DNA from: Petrotoga olearia DSM 13574
GTDB lineage: Bacteria; Thermotogota; Thermotogae; Petrotogales; Petrotogaceae
Assembly: GCF_002895525.1 (NCBI RefSeq)
Contig: NZ_AZRL01000012.1
Span: 230,863-294,862 of the forward strand
DNA: 64,000 nt
Reading direction: 5' to 3'
Made by a program: the position numbers and the translations under genes. Positions 17,487 through 25,962 of the stretch are shown one piece after another. The notes under the pieces were generated by a model that saw only the letters and a program-made list of their open reading frames with translations, searched no databases and was not told where the DNA came from. The stretch's first letter is position 1, and the number at the start of each line of letters is the position of its first letter.

Positions 17487-17516
17487 ATTATATCATCTTT
17501 AAAAACTCAACCTCAA
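17487..17516 (-). promoter_or_regulatory. Probable mutL promoter
   Basis: On the minus strand TTGAGG (17511-17516) and TATAAT (17487-17492) are separated by 18 bp, about 40 bp upstream of the mutL start. The -35 box is imperfect. Confidence 0.55.
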
Positions 17517-17531
17517 AAAATAGTGAATTTT

Positions 17532-17540
17532 TGTTATAAT
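17532..17540 (+). promoter_or_regulatory. Extended -10 promoter for the GT4-mrnC-rlmB operon
   Basis: TGTTATAAT on the plus strand is an extended -10 element (TGnTATAAT), 30-36 bp before the glycosyltransferase start. No good -35 box is seen, as is usual for extended -10 promoters. Confidence 0.6.
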
Positions 17541-17569
17541 AATACATGTATGAATTTTATAAGGGGGAA

Positions 17570-18733
17570 ATGCAATTGAATATAGGAATGTTTTCCGATA
17601 CTTATTTACCACAGAAAAATGGAGTTGCTACAGCTATAAAACTCTATAAGGATGAAATGGAAAACCGAGGGCACAATGTATATCTATTTGTTCCAAAATA
17701 TAAATTTGATTATAAAAGAAACGATGATAAAATCTTTGAATTTCCTGCTGTTAAGTTTTTCTTTGAGAAAGAGCAGAGGATTGCACTACCTTTTTCTCCA
17801 GAAATTTTTAAAATTAAAGAGTTAAGCTTAGACATAATACATTCTCATGATCCTTTTTCTATGGGGATTCTTGCAAGAATTGTTTCACGCATGTTAAAGT
17901 TAAAACACGTAGCGACTCACCATACCATGTATGACTACTATTTGCACTATCTACCACCCATAGTTAGACCACATCCTGAATTTGTTCAAAAGCTTATAAA
18001 AAATTGGTGTTTAAAAACGGATAAAATAATTGCTCCTACCGACAATATAAAGGAGAGGCTCGTTGAATATGGTGTACCTTCCGAACATATTGTGACCATT
18101 CCAACTGGGATAGACCTAGCTTCTTTTGATAAACCTATTAACTGGGATTTGAGAAAAGAATACCCACAAATAGAAGAAGGTGACAGAATTCTTCTATTTG
18201 TAGGTAGGTTGGGGAAAGAAAAGAACATAAGTTTTCTTTTGAAGGCGTTTAAAAAAGTACTTTTTGAGGAAACAAAGTTAAAATTTGTTATTGTTGGTGG
18301 AGGACCTGAAAAAGAAGCATTAGAAGAGTTAGCTAAGGAGCTAAACATAGCTGATAATGTTATTTTTACAGGTTCACAACCAAGAGAAAAGGTAATAGAT
18401 GCCTACAAACAAGCTTATTTATTTATTTTTGCTTCGTACACTGAAACACAGGGATTAGTTATTCTAGAATCGATGGCTGCGGGTACGCCGGTAGTCGCTT
18501 TGGGTAAATTAGGTGTTTATGATATACTTTCTCAAGAAGATGCAGGTGGAATTATGATCAAAGATTTAAATGAAGATGATTTTTCTCATGAAGTACTGAA
18601 ACTATTGAGAGATTCATCATCATACGAAGGATTAAAAGAAAAAGCTAAAATTTTTGTGAAAAATAATTATTCTATTGAAAAGTGTGTAGATATGATTTTG
18701 GAATTGTATAAAAGGGAGATAGTAAGTGTATGA
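17570..18733 (+). CDS. GT4-family glycosyltransferase
   Basis: This is a cytoplasmic, membrane-associated retaining glycosyltransferase. The N-terminal domain begins NIGMFSDTYLPQKNGVATAI, and a His pair follows in HATHHTMYDYY-type context. The C-terminal nucleotide-sugar domain has FVGRLGKEKNISFLL and the Glu-x7-Glu motif ETQGLVILE near residue 310. The closest family resemblance is to diacylglycerol glucosyltransferases that make glycolipids, but the acceptor cannot be read from sequence. An in-frame TTG at 17576 sits 8 bp after AAGGGGG and is a likelier start than the ATG at 17570, which lies only 2 bp from it. It overlaps mrnC by 4 bp. Confidence 0.88.
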   Translation: MQLNIGMFSDTYLPQKNGVATAIKLYKDEMENRGHNVYLFVPKYKFDYKRNDDKIFEFPAVKFFFEKEQRIALPFSPEIFKIKELSLDIIHSHDPFSMGILARIVSRMLKLKHVATHHTMYDYYLHYLPPIVRPHPEFVQKLIKNWCLKTDKIIAPTDNIKERLVEYGVPSEHIVTIPTGIDLASFDKPINWDLRKEYPQIEEGDRILLFVGRLGKEKNISFLLKAFKKVLFEETKLKFVIVGGGPEKEALEELAKELNIADNVIFTGSQPREKVIDAYKQAYLFIFASYTETQGLVILESMAAGTPVVALGKLGVYDILSQEDAGGIMIKDLNEDDFSHEVLKLLRDSSSYEGLKEKAKIFVKNNYSIEKCVDMILELYKREIVSV

Positions 18734-19149
18734 AAGAATTCGAGGAAATTATGAATCTCCGACTTGCGGATCTTCGTGAAATACCAATCGAGAACTTTTC
18801 CTACATTGGAGATGCTGTGATAGGTTTGATCTACAAGGTTAAATTGTTGGAGGATGGAAGGATAAAGACAAGAGATCTTTATGAAAAGACAAAAGATTTC
18901 TTAAGTGCAAAAGCTCATTCTAAGTTTGTTGATATGGTGTATGACTATTTAACTCCGACAGAAATGCAGTATTACAAACGTGCGGAAAATTCAAATGGTG
19001 CTAAGAAAAGAGGCAATGACAACGATTATAGGAAATCTACGGGATTTGAAGCAGTTATTGGATACCTTTTTTTGACTAAAAGTTACTCAAGAATCAATGA
19101 ATTATTAGGAGTGATCGATAATTGTATCTATACGGAAAAAACATATTAA
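18730..19149 (+). CDS. mrnC: Mini-ribonuclease III (MrnC)
   Basis: Mini-III is a dimeric RNase III catalytic domain without the double-stranded RNA-binding domain. In Bacillus it matures 23S rRNA ends. The 139-residue protein has the signature FSYIGDAVIGLIYK with the catalytic Asp and a second acidic helix GFEAVIGYLFL. A basic stretch RAENSNGAKKRG would contact RNA. It overlaps both neighbours (4 bp with the glycosyltransferase, 28 bp with rlmB) and is followed by a 23S rRNA methyltransferase, which supports a rRNA maturation role. Confidence 0.92.
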   Translation: MKEFEEIMNLRLADLREIPIENFSYIGDAVIGLIYKVKLLEDGRIKTRDLYEKTKDFLSAKAHSKFVDMVYDYLTPTEMQYYKRAENSNGAKKRGNDNDYRKSTGFEAVIGYLFLTKSYSRINELLGVIDNCIYTEKTY

Positions 19150-19850
19150 AAGAGATCATAGAGACACGTTATCCTGTAAAACATATTTTTTTCAGTAGTT
19201 CCAAAACGGAAAGAGGGTCTTTAAAAAAAATTGTAGAAGATGTTGCAAATTTGGGATATTCATATAGCTTTTCTTCCAACGAAGTATTGGAAAAGATGGC
19301 TTTAACAAACAAGCATCAGGGTATTATCATTGATATTGGAAATGATTTTAAATATGAAAATTTGGATATTATAGAAGGGAAGGAAAACCTATTTCTAGTG
19401 ATCTTAGATCAAATACAAGATCCGCATAATTTTGGTGCTATTGTAAGAACTTCGGTAGCTGCGGGGGTTGACGCCATTATAATACCAACAGATAACGCCG
19501 TTGAAGTTACCCCTGTTGTTATAAAAGTTTCTTCTGGTCAAATATTTAAGATACCAATAATTAAAGCAACCAATCTTTCCAATACAATAGAAACATTAAA
19601 GAAGGAAAATGTTTGGGTTTATGGAGCAGATGTTGAGGGCAAACCTTATTATGAAATCGATTGGCAAGGAAATATATGTCTGGTTTTTGGAAATGAAGGA
19701 AACGGCATTCGAAAAAACGTTAAAAACCATTGTGATCAATTAATAAGCATACCTATGCTTAACAACGTTGAGTCTTTAAATGTATCTGTTAGTGCTGGAA
19801 TTATACTTTTTGAAGCCAAGAAACAAAGAATTTTTAATAAACCATTATAA
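19122..19850 (+). CDS. rlmB: TrmH/SpoU-family 23S rRNA (guanosine-2'-O)-methyltransferase RlmB
   Basis: This SPOUT-class enzyme uses S-adenosylmethionine to 2'-O-methylate RNA, in RlmB's case G2251 of 23S rRNA. The N-terminal substrate-binding domain (YGKNILKEII, HQGIIIDI) precedes the knotted catalytic domain. That domain carries DQIQDPHNFGAIVRTS, VFGNEGNGI and PMLNNVESLNVSVSAGI. The TTG start at 19122 lies inside mrnC and follows AGGAGTGAT. The 242-residue length is normal. Exact target specificity is inferred from subfamily resemblance. Confidence 0.9.
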   Translation: MYLYGKNILKEIIETRYPVKHIFFSSSKTERGSLKKIVEDVANLGYSYSFSSNEVLEKMALTNKHQGIIIDIGNDFKYENLDIIEGKENLFLVILDQIQDPHNFGAIVRTSVAAGVDAIIIPTDNAVEVTPVVIKVSSGQIFKIPIIKATNLSNTIETLKKENVWVYGADVEGKPYYEIDWQGNICLVFGNEGNGIRKNVKNHCDQLISIPMLNNVESLNVSVSAGIILFEAKKQRIFNKPL

Positions 19851-19878
19851 ATTTCAAAATTTTATGGAGGTGTATGTT

Positions 19879-20367
19879 GTGAGTAATACAACAAAAAAAG
19901 TTGTTTCTGTTATGGTGTTCGCCATTTTGGTTGTGGTTATATCTTTTTCCCAAACGGGTACATATCTAAAAATTGGTTATGTAAATTTTGAAAAGACAGT
20001 AGAAAGTTATTATAAATGGAAAGATTTGGAAGCCAGGTACCAAATCGATCTAAATTATTATCAAGGCAAAATTAACGAAATGGAGCAACAATTCAAGGAT
20101 TTACAGAGTTCAGGAGCATCACAGGAAGTACTGCAACAAAATCTTCAACAATTACAAACTCGTGTAAATCAATATCAACAGGAATTGCAAAATGAGTATC
20201 AGCAGAAAATGGCAAATATTGCTTCGGAAGTAACAGTGAAGATAGCTCAGTATGCAAAGGAAAATGGGTACGATTTGATTTTAAATGAACTTGGTGTAGT
20301 TTATTACGATCCAGAATTAGATTTGACCGATAAAATTATTCAATATTTGAATGAAAATAAAAATTAA
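19879..20367 (+). CDS. OmpH/Skp-family periplasmic chaperone
   Basis: Skp/OmpH proteins are trimeric periplasmic chaperones for outer-membrane proteins. The 162-residue protein has a signal peptide (KKVVSVMVFAILVVVISFS) and a short strand YLKIGYVNFEKTVE. A long glutamine-rich coiled coil spans residues 55-120, and the C-terminal strand-helix ENGYDLILNELGVVYYD is characteristic of the family. The GTG start at 19879 follows ATGGAGGTG at good spacing; the longer frame beginning at 19780 is unlikely. It precedes lptB, so the pair forms an envelope-biogenesis cassette. Confidence 0.88.
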   Translation: MSNTTKKVVSVMVFAILVVVISFSQTGTYLKIGYVNFEKTVESYYKWKDLEARYQIDLNYYQGKINEMEQQFKDLQSSGASQEVLQQNLQQLQTRVNQYQQELQNEYQQKMANIASEVTVKIAQYAKENGYDLILNELGVVYYDPELDLTDKIIQYLNENKN

Positions 20368-20372
20368 ATAAT

Positions 20373-21083
20373 ATGGAAAAGGTTATTGTTGATTGTATAA
20401 ACATTAATAAAAAATATGGAAAAAAGGTTGTGTTGGATAATGTTCAATTTCGATCAAAATCCGGTTTAATTACGGGATTACTTGGGCCAAATGGTGCAGG
20501 GAAAACAACCCTTTTTAAAATAATTTTGGGTCTAGTCGTTCCCAATTCGGGGAATGTTCTTCTTGATAGCAAAAATATAACCCATCTACCTATACACAAA
20601 AGGGCTTTAAATGGATTGGCTTATCTGCCTCAAGAACCATCTGTTTTCAGAAACTTATCTGTTAAAGATAATCTTAAAATGATTGCCGATCTTCTTAAGA
20701 TTGAAGATGCAGATCAAAAAATTAAGGTTATAATGGAAGAGTTTGGATTAGATAATTTAATGCATCAAAAGTCTTATTCTTTATCAGGTGGAGAAAAGAG
20801 AAAATTAGAATTTGCTAGAACCTTGATAACGGATCCAAAAGTAATCCTTTTAGACGAGCCTTTTGTTGGTATTGACCCCATAACCGTTAAAGATATACAA
20901 GAGATAATTAGAAAACTTGCGAAAACCGGGATTTCGATAATTGTTACGGATCACAGTGTTGATGAAATTGCTCAGGTAGTTGACGAACTTTATGTGTTAC
21001 ACAAAGGTGAGGTAATAGCCAACGGTATTCCACAAGAGGTTTTAAATGATACGAAAGTCAAAGAAAATTATTTGGGTTGGTGA
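20373..21083 (+). CDS. lptB: LptB-like ABC transporter ATP-binding protein
   Basis: LptB powers extraction of lipopolysaccharide-type lipids from the inner membrane with LptFG. The 236-residue protein has Walker A GPNGAGKTTL, Q-loop YLPQEPSVF, signature LSGGEKRKLE, Walker B VILLDEPFVGIDP and H-loop VTDHSV. The wording around the Q-loop and the GVDP/GIDP tail match the LptB subfamily. It follows the OmpH-like gene by 5 bp. Thermotogota lack classical LPS, so the lipid or glycolipid cargo is uncertain; no lptFG is in the window. Confidence 0.85.
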   Translation: MEKVIVDCININKKYGKKVVLDNVQFRSKSGLITGLLGPNGAGKTTLFKIILGLVVPNSGNVLLDSKNITHLPIHKRALNGLAYLPQEPSVFRNLSVKDNLKMIADLLKIEDADQKIKVIMEEFGLDNLMHQKSYSLSGGEKRKLEFARTLITDPKVILLDEPFVGIDPITVKDIQEIIRKLAKTGISIIVTDHSVDEIAQVVDELYVLHKGEVIANGIPQEVLNDTKVKENYLGW

Positions 21084-21088
21084 TCGAT

Positions 21089-21616
21089 TTGAACATCGGG
21101 GTTATTGGATATTCAGGTAACATCTTTAAAGAACCAGTAAAATCTTTAAATTCACTATGTAATGATGTCGGTAGAATTATAGCAGAGAATAATTGGGTTT
21201 TAGTGAACGGTGGACGTGATGGAATAATGCAATTAGTTTCAAAGGCTGTAAAAAATAGGGGAGGATATGTTATCGGTTTTTTACCTTGGCAAGAGGAAGG
21301 GAACGATTATCTAGATTTTTCTATAAAAACTGGACTTGGTCTTAATATGCGCTCTTTTGTTTTAATAAAAAATGTTGATGTGGTTGTAAGTATAGGGGGA
21401 GAAATTGGCACAGCTATAGAAATTTTGGGGGCTTATTCGTACAAAAAACCGATATTGTTAATGAAAAATTCCGGTGGGTGGACTGATAGAATAACCGAAG
21501 TCTTGATAGAAGGTAAGTTTCTAGATAACAGAAAATTAGTAGAGTTAAAACAAGTACCATCTATAGATGAATTGGAAAGAGTTTTGAAAAGTATCGAAGA
21601 GGTGAAAAATAAATGA
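21089..21616 (+). CDS. LOG-like/TIGR00725-type Rossmann protein
   Basis: This small Rossmann-fold protein resembles the cytokinin-activating LOG/lysine-decarboxylase-like superfamily, TIGR00725 branch. Visible motifs are NIGVIGYSGNIF, WVLVNGGRDGIMQLVSKA and VVSIGGEIGTAIEIL, where GGEIGT stands for the superfamily PGGxGT nucleotide loop. The biochemical function of this branch is unsettled. The TTG at 21089, 4-6 bp after GGTGAT, is the preferred start; alternative starts at 21077 and 21080 overlap the lptB stop. Its stop overlaps the gltX start by 4 bp. Confidence 0.75.
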   Translation: MNIGVIGYSGNIFKEPVKSLNSLCNDVGRIIAENNWVLVNGGRDGIMQLVSKAVKNRGGYVIGFLPWQEEGNDYLDFSIKTGLGLNMRSFVLIKNVDVVVSIGGEIGTAIEILGAYSYKKPILLMKNSGGWTDRITEVLIEGKFLDNRKLVELKQVPSIDELERVLKSIEEVKNK

Positions 21617-23016
21617 TCAGAGTAAGATTTGCTCCAAGTCCCACGGGTCATTTACACGTGGGGGGGTTGAGAACAGCCTTGTTTAATTGGTACTTTGCCA
21701 AGAAAAATAATGGGAAGTTTATTCTAAGAATTGAGGATACCGATGTTGAACGTTCAAAAAAAGAGTACGAAGACGCGATTTTAGAAGAAATGAAATGGAT
21801 TGGTTTGGATTACGATGAAGGTGTGGATAAACCTGGTGAATATGGGCCATATAGGCAAAGTGAAAGGTTAAACATATATAAACGTTATATAGAACAACTC
21901 CTAAATGAAGAAAAAGCTTATTTTTCGGTTAGTAAAGGTGATGAAGTAATTTTTGAAGGTAATAATCTCCCTGGCAAATATAAGAACAACAACGAGTATT
22001 CAGTGGTTGTAAAGTTTAAGGTTGATAAAGATAAAAAAATATCCTTTTTGGACGAAATTAGAGGAAATATACAATTCGATACCATCAATATAAATGATTT
22101 TGTTATTCTAAGATCAAACGGAATTCCAGTTTACAATTTCACAGTCGTGATAGACGATTATCTTATGAAAATAAGTCATGTTATAAGGGGAGAAGATCAC
22201 ATCTCTAATACACCCAAACAAATTTTAATATATAATGCTCTATCTTTTGAACTTCCAAAATTTGCCCATTTGCCTTTGATTTTAGGTGAAGATAAATCTC
22301 CTTTGTCTAAAAGACACGGAGAGGTTTCTATAACTTATTTTAGGAAGGAAGGATATCTTTCCAAAGCTATATTAAATTACTTAAGTTTGTTAGGATGGAA
22401 TGCTAATGAACAAATATTTGATTATACAGAAAAGTATCAGGAATTTGATCTAAAAAAGGTTTCAAAAAATCCTTCCATCTTTGATTACACTAAACTTCTA
22501 TGGACAAATGAAGTGCATTTGAGAAACGATCCTATAGAAGAAATACACAAAAGTTTTGATGATTGGGCTAAATATACAAACGTCAAATTATACGGTGAGG
22601 ATTCGTTCGTGAAAAAAATAATAGAAATTTCCAGAGCTAAAGTTCAAACATTAAAACAACTCTATGAATTTTCCAAAAATTTTTTTGTTGAAGAATTCGA
22701 ATACGAAGAAGAATTTATCGAAAAATACATGAAAAAACCCTGGTTTAAAGAAATACTCGATGTAACTATGAAAAAATTCTCTGAGATGGATGAATACAAT
22801 CTTGCAAATGTAGAAAATACTTTAAAAGAGATAGCTGCTCTAAATATCGCTAGTAGAAAAAATGTTTTTCAGACAATAAGAGGCTCTCTTTTAGGAAGGT
22901 TAGTAACTCCCGGTTTGTACGAATCTTTAATTATTTTAGGGAAAAATGAAAGCATTAAAAGGTTAAAAAGAGCATTAGATTTCTCAAATACGTTGGATAT
23001 TAATCCAAGAAGGTGA
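21613..23016 (+). CDS. gltX: Glutamate--tRNA ligase
   Basis: GltX charges tRNA-Glu, and often tRNA-Gln for later amidation. The 467-residue class I synthetase has the HIGH-type motif in APSPTGHLHVGGLRTALFNW, EDTDVERSK, the connecting domain with YNFTVVIDDYLM and IRGEDHISNTPKQ, and a KMSKS-type loop SPLSKRHG. The C-terminal helical anticodon-binding domain is present. Thermotogota often carry two GltX paralogues with different tRNA preferences; which one this is cannot be told here. A tRNA-Glu and a tRNA-Gln gene lie elsewhere in the window. Confidence 0.95.
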   Translation: MIRVRFAPSPTGHLHVGGLRTALFNWYFAKKNNGKFILRIEDTDVERSKKEYEDAILEEMKWIGLDYDEGVDKPGEYGPYRQSERLNIYKRYIEQLLNEEKAYFSVSKGDEVIFEGNNLPGKYKNNNEYSVVVKFKVDKDKKISFLDEIRGNIQFDTININDFVILRSNGIPVYNFTVVIDDYLMKISHVIRGEDHISNTPKQILIYNALSFELPKFAHLPLILGEDKSPLSKRHGEVSITYFRKEGYLSKAILNYLSLLGWNANEQIFDYTEKYQEFDLKKVSKNPSIFDYTKLLWTNEVHLRNDPIEEIHKSFDDWAKYTNVKLYGEDSFVKKIIEISRAKVQTLKQLYEFSKNFFVEEFEYEEEFIEKYMKKPWFKEILDVTMKKFSEMDEYNLANVENTLKEIAALNIASRKNVFQTIRGSLLGRLVTPGLYESLIILGKNESIKRLKRALDFSNTLDINPRR

Positions 23017-23023
23017 ATTCTCT

Positions 23024-24223
23024 GTGTATCCTTACTTGAAAGGAAAAAACATTTTACTTGGTGTAACGAGTGGAATCGCCATCTATAAAGCGGTAGATCT
23101 AATTTCTAAAATGAGACAAATTGGATCTAATCCTAAAGTTATCATGACAAAAAATGCCCAAAAATGGGTATCCGATCAGATTTTTTCCGCAGTGGGTAAC
23201 TGTGAAGTTTACTACGAAACTTTCGATGTTAAAGGCGGTTGGATTCCCCACACAGAGCTTTCTAGGTGGGCAGAACTGCTTATCGTTGCTCCTGCGACCG
23301 CAAATATAATAGCAAAAATATCACATGGTATTGCCGATGATCTACTTTCTTGTACCGCTTTAGCATATTCGAAAACTTCTAAAATAATTGTTCCTACAAT
23401 GAACGTTAGGATGTATGAAAATCCTGTTAATAAAAGAAATTTAGAAATATTGAAACAAAATAGTTGGACTGTAGTAGAACCTGAAGAAGGTCACTTAGCA
23501 GACGGAGAAATTGGTAAAGGAAGGTATCCGTATAATAGTGAAATATTAGAATATAGTGAATACCTACTTTCCAAAAAGGATTTCATGAATAAGAGAGTTT
23601 TAGTAACAGCTGGGCCCACGGTTGAAAGAATTGATCCTGTAAGGTTTTTGTCAAACAGGTCCAGTGGAAGAATGGGTTACGAATTAGCCAGAGAATTTGC
23701 AAACAGAGGAGCTGACGTTACGTTAATATCTGGACCCACCAACTTAGAACCACCCACAACTATAAACAAAATCGTAAGGATAGAAAGTGCAGAAGAATTA
23801 AGACAAAAGGTATTAGAACATTTTGAAGATAGTGATATAATAATTATGACAGCGGCAGTAAGTGATTTAAGAATAAAAAACTATTCAGACCAAAAGTTGA
23901 AAAAAGATAAGATAATTAGTCTAGAAATTGAAAAAAATCCTGATATAATAAAAGAGTTAGGAAGAAGAAAGAGAGATGGTCAAATACTTGTTGGATTCGC
24001 TGCAGAAACGGAGAATTTAAAAGAGAATGCCATGAAAAAATTAAAAGAAAAAAATATGGACATGATAATTCTAAACGACGTTTCAAGAAAAGATATAGGG
24101 TTCGAAAAAGAGGAAAATGAGGTAACTATTTTTACTAGTAAGGAGGAACATCGACTTGAGAAAAATCATAAAAGGATTATCGCTGGTAATATTTGTGACT
24201 TTATTTTCAGTAATTTTTTCTGA
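23024..24223 (+). CDS. coaBC: Coenzyme A biosynthesis bifunctional protein CoaBC
   Basis: CoaBC joins 4'-phosphopantothenate to cysteine (CoaB, C-terminal half) and decarboxylates the product with FMN (CoaC, N-terminal half). CoaC shows GVTSGIAIYKAVDL, the active-site His76 in IPHTELSRW, APATANIIAK and PTMNVRM with Asn127. CoaB begins near residue 183 with RVLVTAGPTVERIDPVR and SNRSSGRMGYELA. The flap motif, usually with a catalytic Cys (A-C-G-x-x-G-x-G-R), reads HLADGEIGKGR, so Asp160 replaces the cysteine that normally reduces the enethiol intermediate. A GTG start follows gltX by 7 bp. Overlap with the next gene is 68 bp. Confidence 0.92.
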   Translation: MYPYLKGKNILLGVTSGIAIYKAVDLISKMRQIGSNPKVIMTKNAQKWVSDQIFSAVGNCEVYYETFDVKGGWIPHTELSRWAELLIVAPATANIIAKISHGIADDLLSCTALAYSKTSKIIVPTMNVRMYENPVNKRNLEILKQNSWTVVEPEEGHLADGEIGKGRYPYNSEILEYSEYLLSKKDFMNKRVLVTAGPTVERIDPVRFLSNRSSGRMGYELAREFANRGADVTLISGPTNLEPPTTINKIVRIESAEELRQKVLEHFEDSDIIIMTAAVSDLRIKNYSDQKLKKDKIISLEIEKNPDIIKELGRRKRDGQILVGFAAETENLKENAMKKLKEKNMDMIILNDVSRKDIGFEKEENEVTIFTSKEEHRLEKNHKRIIAGNICDFIFSNFF

Positions 24224-25364
24224 AAATTATTTTCATCTATATCCCGTTGAATATGATCAAACTCAAAACATTGTGAAAATGAATTTAGAAAGTTATGTAA
24301 ATAGTATGCAAAAACCAAATGTGTATATATATGATGGGGGAGATAGAAAAAAGTTAACTTTGTATGAAAAAGAAAACGGCTATTTCACTTTCTACGTTAA
24401 TTTAAACGCTTTGAAAGGTGATAATTATTCATTCTTAGTATCCTCTATAGATAAAGAAGGGGAATATATTTCACAGTTTTTTGCAAGTTTTTTAGAAAAA
24501 GGTTTATTTGCTCCAAATATTGAAGTTGAAATAACAACCTCTGTTGTAGAAAAGGGGTATCAATATTATTTGAATTATTATCCAGAAGAAGATTTGGAAT
24601 TGGTGAAAGTACAGGTAGAAAATACTGTTTTTGAAGATCCGAATGAGTTCTTAAGATTGTTGGATAACTTAGAAGATGGGTTTCATGATGCTGTTTTTGC
24701 TTTTAGAAATAGATATGGAATACTTTTTGAGCGAAAAGTTACCTTTTTGAAATTGGCACAACTTGTTGCTACCGAGAATGTTTTAAAACCAAAGCAAAGG
24801 CATGAAATATATGGGTACCATATCGTACAAAAAGGTGAGAGTTTATACAGAATTGCTGAGAAATACAACGTTCTTCCTGGAGATTTAGTTAACATGAATG
24901 ATCTAAAGGATCCTTCTTTAATATATCCAGGCCAAGCTTTAAAGATAGGAAAAGTTAGGTACGAAGAAAGTCCTTTACGCTTAGAAATAAATCTTACTCA
25001 AAATAAGATGTATCTATATTTTCATGATCAGTTGTTGAAAACTTATATAGTTGCCGTGGGTATGAGTGATTACACACCGCCGGGGTACTATCGCCTTTCA
25101 TACAAAGAGAAAGACCCTGCATTGTATTGGTACGATGAATATATACCTCCTGGGTCTCTAATGAATGGAATGGGAACAAGATGGTTACAACTCTCAAACC
25201 CTCAATACGGTATTCATGGTACAACAAAGCCATGGGAAATAGGCAAAAGGATATCTCATGGATGTATAAGGATGTTCAACTTCGATGTTGAAGTTATAGA
25301 CTTTTTGGCAGCTCTAGGTACTGAGGTGTATGTATATAATGGAGAAAATAAAAAAGAATCCTAA
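24156..25364 (+). CDS. LysM-containing L,D-transpeptidase (YkuD)
   Basis: YkuD enzymes make 3-3 or protein-anchoring cross-links in peptidoglycan. The 402-residue protein has an N-terminal signal/anchor (about residues 4-22), a beta-rich region, and a LysM domain near 225-270 (YHIVQKGESLYRIAEKYN). The catalytic domain has the motif HGT...SHGCIRM, with the catalytic Cys in SHGCIR near residue 368. The TTG start at 24156 follows AAGGAGGAA and lies 68 bp inside coaBC. Its stop overlaps a terminator hairpin that faces the tRNA operon. Confidence 0.9.
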   Translation: MRKIIKGLSLVIFVTLFSVIFSENYFHLYPVEYDQTQNIVKMNLESYVNSMQKPNVYIYDGGDRKKLTLYEKENGYFTFYVNLNALKGDNYSFLVSSIDKEGEYISQFFASFLEKGLFAPNIEVEITTSVVEKGYQYYLNYYPEEDLELVKVQVENTVFEDPNEFLRLLDNLEDGFHDAVFAFRNRYGILFERKVTFLKLAQLVATENVLKPKQRHEIYGYHIVQKGESLYRIAEKYNVLPGDLVNMNDLKDPSLIYPGQALKIGKVRYEESPLRLEINLTQNKMYLYFHDQLLKTYIVAVGMSDYTPPGYYRLSYKEKDPALYWYDEYIPPGSLMNGMGTRWLQLSNPQYGIHGTTKPWEIGKRISHGCIRMFNFDVEVIDFLAALGTEVYVYNGENKKES

Positions 25365-25377
25365 AATTAGGATTCTT
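25354..25377. terminator. Terminator between the L,D-transpeptidase gene and the tRNA operon
   Basis: An 11-bp perfect stem (25354-25364 with 25367-25377) is followed by a T run on the minus strand, so it mainly ends the minus-strand tRNA operon. It can also serve the converging plus-strand gene, whose stop codon it overlaps. Confidence 0.85.
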
Positions 25378-25382
25378 AGGGC

Positions 25383-25458
25383 TGGGGTGGCTGGTGGGAT
25401 TTGAACCCACGACATCCTGAGTCACAGTCAGGCGTTCTTCCACTGAACTACAGCCACC
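25383..25458 (-). tRNA. tRNA-His (anticodon GTG)
   Basis: The cloverleaf has acceptor arm GTGGCTG/CAGCCAC, an encoded G at position -1, discriminator C and encoded CCA. The anticodon stem CCTGA/TCAGG encloses loop CTGTGAC, giving GTG. It is last in the Pro-Gly-Arg-His operon. Confidence 0.95.
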
Positions 25459-25465
25459 AGCAATG

Positions 25466-25541
25466 TGGTGCGCCTGGGGGGATTCGAACCCTCAACCCTT
25501 GGATTAGAAATCCAATGCTCTATCCCTTGAGCTACAGGCGC
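25466..25541 (-). tRNA. tRNA-Arg (anticodon TCT)
   Basis: Acceptor GCGCCTG pairs with CAGGCGC, discriminator A and encoded CCA. The anticodon loop TTTCTAA within TTGGA/TCCAA gives TCT, reading AGA/AGG. Its mature 5' end directly abuts the CCA of tRNA-Gly. Confidence 0.95.
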
Positions 25542-25617
25542 TGGAGCGGCCGACGGGAGTCGAACCCGCAACCCTTGGCTTGGAAGGCCAATACTCTACC
25601 AATTGAGCTACGGCCGC
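25542..25617 (-). tRNA. tRNA-Gly (anticodon TCC)
   Basis: Acceptor GCGGCCG pairs with CGGCCGC, discriminator T and encoded CCA. The anticodon loop CTTCCAA within TTGGC/GCCAA gives TCC. There is no spacer between its CCA end and the downstream tRNA-Arg. Confidence 0.95.
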
Positions 25618-25631
25618 ATTAAAATTATTGA

Positions 25632-25707
25632 TGGTCGGAGCGACTGGGCTTGAACCAGCGACCTCCGGTGCCCAAGACCGGCGCGCTCCCAACTGCGCTA
25701 CGCTCCG
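25632..25707 (-). tRNA. tRNA-Pro (anticodon TGG)
   Basis: Acceptor CGGAGCG pairs with CGCTCCG, discriminator A and encoded CCA. The anticodon loop CTTGGGC within CCGGT/ACCGG gives TGG. It is the first gene of the four-tRNA operon. Confidence 0.95.
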
Positions 25708-25728
25708 CTTCTTCACTGTTCAAAATAT

Positions 25729-25757
25729 ATAATATCACAAGGAGTCTCTTTTGTCAA
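25729..25757 (-). promoter_or_regulatory. Promoter of the Pro-Gly-Arg-His tRNA operon
   Basis: On the minus strand TTGACA (25752-25757), a 17-bp spacer and TATTAT (25729-25734) lie about 22 bp upstream of tRNA-Pro. A GC-poor stretch follows. The remainder of the 255-bp gap up to 25962 holds no gene. Confidence 0.85.
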
Positions 25758-25962
25758 TATTTAATTTCTTTTTAGTTCTAATAAAATTCAATTTTCTATT
25801 GTTTAATTTTCTTATGATACAATTATTCTAAATGGTTAAATATTAAAATTAAATTTAATAGACTCATTAGAAATAAAAAAATTTTGAGGTAAGTTTTTGA
25901 GGCTAAAAGTGGGATAGGGCTTTCACGAAGGTTTTTATGAATTTGAGTATTGGAGGTGCTCG

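Noticed and set aside
19780..19878. Longer N-terminus for the OmpH/Skp-like protein
   Set aside because: It overlaps rlmB and would bury the signal peptide; the GTG at 19879 has a strong ribosome-binding site.
25401..25716. Frames across the tRNA cluster (both strands)
   Set aside because: They run through four complete tRNA genes, a common source of false proteins.
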